NCBI RefSeq assembly: GCF_016862955.1
Contig: NZ_BONY01000067.1
Span: 1-50,452 of the forward strand
Source: Rhizocola hellebori
Lineage (GTDB): Bacteria > Actinomycetota > Actinomycetes > Mycobacteriales > Micromonosporaceae
Length of the DNA: 50,452 nt
Direction of reading: 5' to 3'
The notes beneath the pieces were generated by a model. The model made no database searches, was not told the DNA's origin, and saw only the letters and a program-made list of their open reading frames with translations. Numbering within the stretch: position 1 is the stretch's first letter; the number at the start of each line of letters is the position of its first letter. Shown one piece after another: positions 17,149 to 23,997 of this stretch. A program made the position numbers and the translations under genes.

Positions 17149-18225
17149 ATGTCTTCTCCGGATGATGTGGATGCCGAGCTGCGCCGCTGGGCCGCCGACC
17201 CCAAATTCCCACACCCCGAAGCCGCGCAGCATGCCATGCGCTTCCGCGCCACCGGCGATGTGGCCGCCTTGGTCGCGCTACACGACGACCCCCATCCCTG
17301 CGGCACGACCGACATCCTTTTCGCCATGGCCAGCTCCAAACGGACCTGGCTCAATTGGGTCCCCATGCCCAGCGAGGCGATCTCCAACATCGCCAACGAG
17401 GTCGGTGGCCGCCGCGCCCAAGGCGAAAACCTCCAACTCACCGGCCTAGGCCTCTCCGCCGCCGAGCCGGCCAGCGCCATCACCGCCTGCCGCCGCATCA
17501 CCGGCCCCCTCGACATCGGCATTGCCGAATTCCCGGCCCCCGACATCCGGCTCCCGCTGCGCCCCGGCCGTCACCAAATCTGGCAATACGAAGGCACCGA
17601 GCCAATCCCCACCGTCCCCGCCCCCTCCTCTGCCGCCGTCGCCGTGTTGCACGAGGTCGGCAAAGAGCCATGGCCTTCATTACTTTCTGGGTACCTGCAA
17701 GCCGCCCCCCTCGGCGACCTATCTCTCCCCGACCTACTCGGCCTCCTCGCCCACCTCCCCGGCCCTCCCGACCTCCCGCGCTGGCAACTCCTCGCCAAAT
17801 CCACACCCACTTACTGGTTCCGCCTCCTCCAACCGTGGGTCTGCCTCGGCATCCTCCACCACGCCCCCCACGAGCCCTGGCCCACCTCAACCCGCCGCTC
17901 GGTCCTAATCGACCTGGCCTTCGGCATCGAAGACTGGACCTCCGACGCGGCCCTCTTCGCCCTAGTTACCGCCTCCTACCGCGACCCCGACATACGCCCA
18001 GAAGTCCGCTCCCTAGTCCGCTCCCGCCTAGACGCCGCCGTAGCCGCCAACCGCCTAGTCACCATCGAAACCTCGCTGGCCCACCTGATGCTCGTAACTC
18101 CCGGCTGCACCCCAGAGGACCGCGCCGTGGCCACCGCCGCCCTGGCCCGCGCCGAGGAAGACGACGAGGAGGAGCCGGTCCCTCCGCCTTCGCAGAAGCG
18201 TCGTTGGTGGCAACGTCGCGGCTAA
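17149..18225 (+). CDS. Protein of unknown function with Arg/Trp-rich C-terminus
   Basis: I do not recognise this 358-aa cytoplasmic protein. It has no signal peptide or membrane helix. The N-terminal half is mixed alpha/beta, and a Pro-rich linker near residue 165 contains PIPTVPAPSS. The C-terminal half looks helical and repeat-like. The end is an acidic run (EEDDEEEP), then a Pro patch and a basic KRRWWQRRG tail. Codon choice in its second half favours CTC, CTA and TAG-containing contexts more than neighbouring genes. It ends 9 bp before the Nudix gene, suggesting co-transcription. Confidence 0.75.
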   Translation: MSSPDDVDAELRRWAADPKFPHPEAAQHAMRFRATGDVAALVALHDDPHPCGTTDILFAMASSKRTWLNWVPMPSEAISNIANEVGGRRAQGENLQLTGLGLSAAEPASAITACRRITGPLDIGIAEFPAPDIRLPLRPGRHQIWQYEGTEPIPTVPAPSSAAVAVLHEVGKEPWPSLLSGYLQAAPLGDLSLPDLLGLLAHLPGPPDLPRWQLLAKSTPTYWFRLLQPWVCLGILHHAPHEPWPTSTRRSVLIDLAFGIEDWTSDAALFALVTASYRDPDIRPEVRSLVRSRLDAAVAANRLVTIETSLAHLMLVTPGCTPEDRAVATAALARAEEDDEEEPVPPPSQKRRWWQRRG

Positions 18226-18234
18226 CCTCTCGGG

Positions 18235-18705
18235 ATGGACGACTACACCGCTTCCCTGCCCCGCAAACGCATGGGCGCAGGCGTGCTCTTCGTCGACGCT
18301 TCTGATCGGATACTCCTAGTGGAGCCCATCTACAAGGACCACTGGGAGTTCCCCGGCGGCGCAGTCGAAGCCGACGAATCTCCTTATCGTGCTGCGATCC
18401 GTGAGCTGAAGGAAGAGCTCGGCCTATCGGTGGCACCGGGCCGATTGCTAGTAGTCGACTACGTCCCGCCCCGCCCCGGCCGCACCGAAGGCGTCATGCT
18501 GCTCTTCGACGGCGGCCAACTTGACGCGGCTCAGACCGCTCAAATCGAGCTCCCACCCGATGAGCTGCGCAGCTGGGCCTGGTGCACCGAGGAGGAGGCC
18601 GCAGCGCGGCTGTCGGAGTTGCTTGCGCGGCGGGCGGTCGCAGCAGCAAAGGCCCGCCGGGAAGGCGTGACTCTATACCTCGAAGACGGCAACGTTGTCG
18701 CCTGA
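18235..18705 (+). CDS. Nudix hydrolase
   Basis: This 156-aa Nudix-fold pyrophosphohydrolase has the Nudix box GGAVEADESPYRAAIRELKEELGL, given here in overlapping parts: GGAVEADESP followed by RELKEELG. It matches GX5EX7REUXEEXGU. The N-terminal strand GVLFVDASDRILLVEP is typical of mutT-like nucleotide-cleaning enzymes. It sits 9 bp after the unknown gene and is convergent with a second, unrelated Nudix gene. The substrate is unknown. Confidence 0.92.
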   Translation: MDDYTASLPRKRMGAGVLFVDASDRILLVEPIYKDHWEFPGGAVEADESPYRAAIRELKEELGLSVAPGRLLVVDYVPPRPGRTEGVMLLFDGGQLDAAQTAQIELPPDELRSWAWCTEEEAAARLSELLARRAVAAAKARREGVTLYLEDGNVVA

Positions 18706-18749
18706 ACTACGCGAATCGGGGCCTGTCTCCGACGCAGCCCTATTAGCCT

Positions 18750-19292
18750 TCACCGGCGCGCGATTGCGGCAAGCAGACCAATAATCGAAGCCGCGCCAAC
18801 GATCTCGCCTTTGGCGATGCGCTCCGGGATACCGTTGAGCCCAAGCCACTCCACCCGCGTCGCCTCGTTAACGTCGCTCGGCCCACCGGTGTACTCGGCG
18901 CCTTCCGCCAAATACAGCAGGTTCTCCGCGTCGGCTGTGCCGACCATGGGCTGGAAGGAGAACAACAGCTTCAGGGTCGATGGGCGCCAACCTGTCTCTT
19001 CCTCAACCTCGCGAGCGGCGGTGATGGCCGGATCCTCCGATGGATCGACATAACCGCCTGGCAGTTCCCATACCCACCGGTCGATCACGAAGCGATGCCG
19101 CCAAATCATCAGCACCTCATCTTGATCGTTCAGCACAACAGCGATGGCCGCCTTCGGCACTCGCAGCACGTACTGCTCGAACTGCACACCGTCCGGCAGT
19201 TCAACATGAGCAATGCTCAGCCGCGCCCTGCGTGTGTCGTCGACGGTGCGTTCCTCGTGAATGATCCAGCGCCTGGGCTCCAAGCTGTCCAT
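18750..19292 (-). CDS. Nudix hydrolase (ADP-ribose pyrophosphatase-like)
   Basis: This 180-aa Nudix hydrolase has the box GGYVDPSEDP-AITA-REVEEETGW and a preceding MIWRHRFVIDRWVWELPGG strand, typical of ADP-sugar pyrophosphatases. A GTG codon precedes ATG 19292; the ATG was chosen. The C-terminal EWLGLNGIPERIAKGEI contains the usual acidic/Trp segment. It is convergent with the neighbouring Nudix gene and divergent from the restriction-type gene that begins the accessory region. Nucleotide preference is not determined. Confidence 0.92.
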   Translation of the reverse strand: MDSLEPRRWIIHEERTVDDTRRARLSIAHVELPDGVQFEQYVLRVPKAAIAVVLNDQDEVLMIWRHRFVIDRWVWELPGGYVDPSEDPAITAAREVEEETGWRPSTLKLLFSFQPMVGTADAENLLYLAEGAEYTGGPSDVNEATRVEWLGLNGIPERIAKGEIVGAASIIGLLAAIARR

Positions 19293-19434
19293 CACGGGTC
19301 GAGCCTACTGTTGCGAACCCACAATGCCATGATCACGGCAATATGTTCGAACCGGTGAATCTTTTGGCCTCAATCGGCTTACTACGCCCGAAAGGGCCTG
19401 CCCACACGTCGCCCGCCCCTTCTACCCTCGATGG

Positions 19435-20643
19435 ATGGCTCTGGCTGAAGTAACGCGTCCCGCCGTAGAAGCGGCAATCGAGGAATTCGATCGGCTCGGC
19501 CGCGATGCGTTCCTTGCGACGCACAACTTCGGCAAGGCAAAGCGCTACTTCCTGATCATCGGCGACAGACGCTATGACTCGAAGGCGATCATGGGGTATG
19601 CGCATGGCGTGTTCCCAGGCCCACAGCTAGCGGCCAGCGACTTGGTGGGTGGTGAAAACACTGTCGCAAGGCATCTAAAGAGGCTCGGCTTTGCCGTCGA
19701 AGCGCAGTACGACGAAGCGGCCTCTTGGGATCTTGAGCCCGGAGCGGAGCTGCTTCGCCAAGAACTCCACGATCAGTACGGCGGTCCCCAACAAGGTGGA
19801 ATCGCTCCGTCCAGTCGCACGCCCAACATCCTGCTGTTCTCGACGAAGTCTGGTCAGCAGTTTGGCTACGCTGATCAGGAAGGTTGGCTCGACTCAACCA
19901 CTTACCTCTATACAGGTGAGGGGCAAACCGGAGATCAGAAGTTCGTGGCCGGTCGCGGGAACGCGGCAATCCGGGATCACCTTGTCAGCGGCCGGTCCCT
20001 TCGTCTGTTCGAGGAGGCCAGCCGGACCAAGACGTCAGCAATTGTCGTCAGGTATGTGGGCGAGTTCGTCCTCGACGAGGCGCAGCCCTACGTCAAACGC
20101 GATGCTCCTGATGGCCTGATCGACGAAATGCGGTCGGTAATCGTCTTCCGGCTTCGCCCGATAGAGGTAGCTCCGCATCCGGTGCTGCCCGAAGCGCCAA
20201 AGACGACCGAAGTAATCAAGCTTTCCGTTGAGTCTCACAATACGGAGACCTTCACAACGAACCCCTCGAAGGGCTTGACCGAGGCGGAGCGTCGGGAAGC
20301 CGCGCTCGTGGGACGTTTCTCCAGCTGGCTCGTGAAGCAGGGCCACGAAGTTGGACGTCAGCAAATTCGTCTGCCTGGCGGCGCCGCCTCGCTGTACACA
20401 GATCTGTTCGACTTCACGACAAGCGAGCTCTTTGAAGCGAAAGGTGCTTCGACGCGAAACCACGTCAGGCTCGCCATCGGGCAGCTCTTTGATTACGAAC
20501 GATATGTCAAGGCTGCCCGTCGGTCCGTCCTGCTTCCTGTTCGGCCACAGCTCGACCTGGTGAGTTTGTTGAATGATCTAAAGATTGACTGCGTGTGGGA
20601 GACGGAAAAGGGTGACTTTCACCGAGCGCCCGCTCCTGAGTGA
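19435..20643 (+). CDS. Probable modification-dependent restriction endonuclease (ScoMcrA-like head, SRA-like domain, PD-(D/E)xK nuclease)
   Basis: This is a 402-aa protein in three parts. Residues 1 to about 90 match the N-terminal head of ScoMcrA-type enzymes (EEFDRLGRDAFL, RYDSKAIMGYAHG, GGENTVARHLKRLGF). Residues of about 110-235 resemble an SRA/YDG modified-base reader (FGYADQEGWL, YLYTGEGQTGDQ, GNAAIRDHLVSGRSLRLFEE, YVGEFVL). The C-terminus carries a PD-(D/E)xK nuclease core with Asp323/Asp326 in YTDLFDFTTS and ELFEAK ending at Lys336. ScoMcrA itself uses an HNH nuclease, so this is a different nuclease on a similar reader. Family knowledge points to type IV restriction, cutting methylated or otherwise modified foreign DNA. 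The modification read is unknown. No methyltransferase lies beside it. Confidence 0.72.
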   Translation: MALAEVTRPAVEAAIEEFDRLGRDAFLATHNFGKAKRYFLIIGDRRYDSKAIMGYAHGVFPGPQLAASDLVGGENTVARHLKRLGFAVEAQYDEAASWDLEPGAELLRQELHDQYGGPQQGGIAPSSRTPNILLFSTKSGQQFGYADQEGWLDSTTYLYTGEGQTGDQKFVAGRGNAAIRDHLVSGRSLRLFEEASRTKTSAIVVRYVGEFVLDEAQPYVKRDAPDGLIDEMRSVIVFRLRPIEVAPHPVLPEAPKTTEVIKLSVESHNTETFTTNPSKGLTEAERREAALVGRFSSWLVKQGHEVGRQQIRLPGGAASLYTDLFDFTTSELFEAKGASTRNHVRLAIGQLFDYERYVKAARRSVLLPVRPQLDLVSLLNDLKIDCVWETEKGDFHRAPAPE

Positions 20644-20645
20644 CC

Positions 20646-20678
20646 CGAGGTGCGTCACCTGGGTGACATGTGTCCTCG
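20646..20678. terminator. Interrupted hairpin between convergent genes
   Basis: Nested arms CGAGG/CCTCG and GTCACC/GGTGAC around a 2-nt centre lie between the restriction-type gene stop (20643) and the convergent GNAT-like gene, overlapping its last codons. There is no T-run, so the terminator function is tentative. Confidence 0.3.
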
Positions 20679-21089
20679 ACCTCTCAGTGGGTAGCGGATC
20701 AAAGATTCCTTGATCCGAAGCGGTTCCGCGTACTCCTCATTGGGTTCGAACCCAAGCGACTTGTAGAACCGCGTGAGTCGGGCTACGTCAGCTCCCCATT
20801 GGTCCGAAGGGGAAAGCTCCAGGACCACCCGAGCGCAGTCCGCCCATAGCCCGATCTCGTCCATCACCTTCCGTGCTCGACCTTCGGCCGGGCGCATTGA
20901 GTGAAGTTCGCAAATGGCTATCCGCTCGCCACGGCTCAAGAGCTTCAGCTCCACTTCGTGGAAGATCCACGCCCAGTCCATGAAGTAGACGAGAACCATG
21001 GCGCGTGCAACGGCGTCGAGCATTCCCCACGTCGAACAAGTACACCCGCGCTTGACGGTGAGGCTTGGCCGTCCGCTGCTCATCGCCAT
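20655..21089 (-). CDS. GNAT-like acetyltransferase domain protein (tentative)
   Basis: This 144-aa protein has a C-terminal region that fits a GNAT N-acetyltransferase: RGERIAICELHSMRP, then VVLELSPSDQWGADVARLTRFYKSLGFEP. The latter resembles the conserved end of GNAT motif A/B, where a Tyr-x-x-x-Gly-Phe closes the acetyl-CoA site. The Gly-rich pyrophosphate loop is not obvious, so activity is doubtful. Start ATG 21089 follows a GGGGG stretch and overlaps the end of the upstream small gene by 10 bp. ATG 20999 is an alternative start. The N-terminal 30 residues are Cys/Ser-rich and not typical of the family. Confidence 0.5.
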   Translation of the reverse strand: MAMSSGRPSLTVKRGCTCSTWGMLDAVARAMVLVYFMDWAWIFHEVELKLLSRGERIAICELHSMRPAEGRARKVMDEIGLWADCARVVLELSPSDQWGADVARLTRFYKSLGFEPNEEYAEPLRIKESLIRYPLRGRGHMSPR

Positions 21090-21349
21090 TGCCCTACCCC
21101 CAGACCAAGCGGGCGCTCAGGCAGCTCATCGATATCGCCGTCGTGCTCCGGAATCTGAGGGCCGGTCGCTCGCCCCCACCCGTGTTGGATGAGCCTGTCG
21201 TGCAGCGTTTGAAGAAGCGTCGTCGAGCTGTTCCACGATGGCGTCGGTACGGGCGCGGTGGTCCGCTGCTTTGGGGCAACGTCTTCCTCGGACGGATCGA
21301 CACGTGTCTGGAGGAAGAACCCCACAAGATTTGAACGCTGGTCAGGCAT
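21080..21349 (-). CDS. Small protein of unknown function (89 aa)
   Basis: The gene is supported by a clear GGGGAG Shine-Dalgarno 8 bp before ATG 21349 and by a 10-bp overlap with the GNAT-like gene. It begins MPDQRSNLVGFFLQTRVD, contains a helical stretch (SSTTLLQTLHDRLIQHGW) and an acidic segment (PEHDGDIDELPE). There are no signal peptide, membrane helix or recognised domain. The open frame continues upstream to 21436 but without a better start. It is divergent from the HTH-TPR regulator, with 283 bp between that holds no gene I can support. Confidence 0.45.
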   Translation of the reverse strand: MPDQRSNLVGFFLQTRVDPSEEDVAPKQRTTAPVPTPSWNSSTTLLQTLHDRLIQHGWGRATGPQIPEHDGDIDELPERPLGLGVGQWR

Positions 21350-21632
21350 GGACTGCATCTCCCCGAGTAGACGTGCGGCACCCAGCCGGCCGGAGGCATC
21401 TGTCGCGACCGGCCGGGGCCTTACCGATGGCATCAACGCGTTCGAACTGGGTGCGAGCCACTTCGCAGACTGCCGAAGCTGTAACCGAACACCGTGCTGC
21501 CATACGAAGAGCCTTGCCGAGCGATAGACGGCTGAGAACGGAGGCGATTGGGGATGTCAAGGGGATACTTGTGGGGACAATTGATGATGTCCGCAATATC
21601 CAAATCGATGGCGATCATGCCACGATCTATCT

Positions 21633-22931
21633 GTGAGACAGCCCAACGACCTGTTCCGCCAAGCCCGAGAGCAGTGCCCCTCGCAAACCACACTGGCTGA
21701 ACCGCTTTCGCGACAAGAGCTTGCGGAGTTGGTCAACAGCTGGATCTTCCAGCAAACCGGCGATGTCGTCGAGCTTGACGCTAACTACGTGGGCAAGTTG
21801 GAACGAGGCAAGATCCGGTGGCCCTGCAAGCTCTACCGAGACGCCTTCCGTGCTGTGCTGCACGTGCAGGCAGACGGTGAACTCGGCTTCTATGGGCAAC
21901 GTCGCAGATCGGCTACCGTCGTCGATGTGGACAGGCAGCAGTTCATCCGCACGGCCGGGGCCGTCATGGCCCTGCCCTGGCTGGACCTGTTCGCCCCCAA
22001 CACTCCCACGCCGGTCCCAAGTAAGATCACGCCGATCGAGATCGAGCAGATCCGCAGCACAGCCAAGGTGTTCTCCTCCTGGGACAACACGCATGGCGGT
22101 GGCCTGGCCCGCGAAGCCGTCTTCGCGCAACTACGCTGGTCTGCGCGGCTACTACGCGCAGATTGCGATGCACGGCTGATGCCCTCCCTCTTCACCGCCG
22201 TGGCGGAACTTGGCAAGGTCGCCGGGTTCATGGCGTTCGACGCTTACGCACACGAGGACGGGCGCCGTGCCTTCCGCTTTGCGCTGGCATGCGCGGAGCA
22301 GGCGAAGGATTGGCAGCTCCGGGCCAACATCCTTACTGGCCTTGCCCGCCAAGCTGTCTGGCTCAACGAAGCCGACGCCGGCCTGACCTACATGGAGCTG
22401 GCTTTGGTGCGCCATGACCGCCTAACTGCCACTGAGCGAGCCATGTTGCACACCGTGCGAGCGCGGGCTTTGGCGAAGATGGGCAGAACGCAGGAGTGCC
22501 TCGCTGCAGTCGGCTCAGCCGATCAAGCTTTCGCACACGCCAAGCCGTCTGAGGATCCGCCATGGATGGCCTTCTACGATCACGCGCAACATCACGGCGA
22601 CACCGGTCACGCTCTCTTCGACCTGAGCATTCGTGGTCGGAGAACCCAAGCAGCGCAGCGGCTAGCGTATTCGGTCGCCCATCACGGCCCGACCTTCGCC
22701 CGATCCCGCGCGATCTCGCGCACCAAGCTCGCCAGTCTGTTGATGGTGACTGGCGATCCTAGAAACGCTGCGTCCATTGGCCTGGCAGCCCTCGACTCCG
22801 TCGGCAGCCTACGCTCAAAACGTGCCACGGACGATCTTTGCGAGCTACATCGCATGGCTGGCGCCCACCATCAGATAGGCGCGGTTAGAGATCTGTGCGA
22901 TCGCATAGTGGAAGCGTTGGCCAACAAGTGA
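21633..22931 (+). CDS. XRE-type HTH regulator with TPR-like helical repeats
   Basis: This 432-aa regulator has an N-terminal helix-turn-helix (residues about 20-75) with the actinomycete signature SRQELAELVNSWIFQQTG and LDANYVGKLERGKIRWP. From about residue 130 it is helical throughout, with TPR-like repeats such as RAFRFALACAEQAKDWQLRA. This class is frequent in Streptomyces and relatives, usually as a regulator of an adjacent gene. GTG 21633 is the start; an ORF ending at 21636 in another frame is not supported. The stop overlaps the next gene's GTG by 4 bp, so the pair is translationally coupled. Confidence 0.88.
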   Translation: MRQPNDLFRQAREQCPSQTTLAEPLSRQELAELVNSWIFQQTGDVVELDANYVGKLERGKIRWPCKLYRDAFRAVLHVQADGELGFYGQRRRSATVVDVDRQQFIRTAGAVMALPWLDLFAPNTPTPVPSKITPIEIEQIRSTAKVFSSWDNTHGGGLAREAVFAQLRWSARLLRADCDARLMPSLFTAVAELGKVAGFMAFDAYAHEDGRRAFRFALACAEQAKDWQLRANILTGLARQAVWLNEADAGLTYMELALVRHDRLTATERAMLHTVRARALAKMGRTQECLAAVGSADQAFAHAKPSEDPPWMAFYDHAQHHGDTGHALFDLSIRGRRTQAAQRLAYSVAHHGPTFARSRAISRTKLASLLMVTGDPRNAASIGLAALDSVGSLRSKRATDDLCELHRMAGAHHQIGAVRDLCDRIVEALANK

Positions 22932-23803
22932 CCAGGCCAGTCGAAGACATACTCAAAGAGGCTTGCGGCATCGCAGGCATAGATGCGAGCGGCGCCGAGT
23001 TGATTCGTGCGGGTGAGAACTACCTCTACCGCTTGCGCGGTTTGATTGTTGCCCGTGTGACCCGACCAGGCCAAATCGATTCTGCACGCAAGGAAGTCAA
23101 AGTGTCGCGTTGGCTGGTGACGGCAGGCCTGCCGGTGGTCGAGGTTCTTCCGAACGTGGTCCAACCCGTCGAGCTAGATCGCCGAGCTATCACCTTTTGG
23201 CGTCAGTTGTCGGCACATCACAAGGGCAGCTACCTTGAGCTTGCCCAGCTTTTGCGGAAGTTGCACAATCTGCCCCTACCAGAATTCGAGCTGCCTCCGC
23301 TGGCACCATTCGTCCGGGTACGTGAACGGCTACACGAAGCATTCGCTTTGCCGGATGATGATAGACAATGGCTTCTGGGAAGGTTAGAAACGCTCGAAGC
23401 CAGCTACGCCGAACTACCCACGACGAAAACGTGGTGTGCCGTTCACGGCGATGCATGGATCGGCAACGTAGCCAGTACCTCGATTGGCCCGGTCTTACTA
23501 GATCTGGAACGTTTCGCCTACGGTCCGCCGGAATGGGATCTCGTCTCGGTCGCGGTTGGCTACACAACCTTCGGCGCGATGACAGCACCGGCCTGGGATT
23601 CTTTCTGTGACCGGTACGGCTACGACGTGACTGTGTGGGAGGGCTTTGAAGTCCTACGTGACATACGAGAGCTGCGAAAGGTGACCTTCGCATGGCAATT
23701 TGCGCTGGACCGCACGGACATTGCAGAGCAGGCACGTTATCGCCTGGCGTGTTTGCGCGGACAACACGGCGATCGCCCTTGGAGGTGGTCAGGAGTTCCG
23801 TAA
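22928..23803 (+). CDS. Aminoglycoside phosphotransferase (APH)-fold kinase-like protein
   Basis: This 291-aa protein has the eukaryotic-like kinase fold of the APH/choline kinase family. The catalytic loop is HGDAWIGN (His173, Asp175, Asn180). The metal-binding Asp lies in PVLLDLERFAYGPPEWDL. The N-terminal lobe contains ENYLYRL and VARVTRPGQ with the expected Lys/Glu region. GTG 22928 was chosen because it makes a GTGA overlap with the regulator. Regulator/APH pairs like this recur in actinomycetes. The phosphorylated substrate is unknown, and resistance is not implied. Confidence 0.87.
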   Translation: MTRPVEDILKEACGIAGIDASGAELIRAGENYLYRLRGLIVARVTRPGQIDSARKEVKVSRWLVTAGLPVVEVLPNVVQPVELDRRAITFWRQLSAHHKGSYLELAQLLRKLHNLPLPEFELPPLAPFVRVRERLHEAFALPDDDRQWLLGRLETLEASYAELPTTKTWCAVHGDAWIGNVASTSIGPVLLDLERFAYGPPEWDLVSVAVGYTTFGAMTAPAWDSFCDRYGYDVTVWEGFEVLRDIRELRKVTFAWQFALDRTDIAEQARYRLACLRGQHGDRPWRWSGVP

Positions 23804-23997
23804 CCGTAATGCTGTCCTGTTCTCCCAACTGATCACCATGGTCCAGCGGAAGGTCCGTGAGTTCAAGGGGAGGGATTGAGCTGTTATCGGAAGCTGCACG
23901 TGAGTCGGGCTCGTGCGTTCGGACAGCTCGATGGCATTTGAGGCGTCGATGCGCACTCGTAGGCCACGCTTCTGTGATTGTCGGCGGCTACGGGTGT

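Noticed and set aside
21238-21636. 132-aa frame ending at the HTH-TPR start
   Set aside because: Composition looks random, there is no ribosome site, and it overlaps the better-supported 89-aa minus-strand gene.
22928-23803. Antibiotic-resistance aminoglycoside kinase
   Set aside because: The APH fold is shared by many metabolite kinases, and no resistance-specific features are visible.
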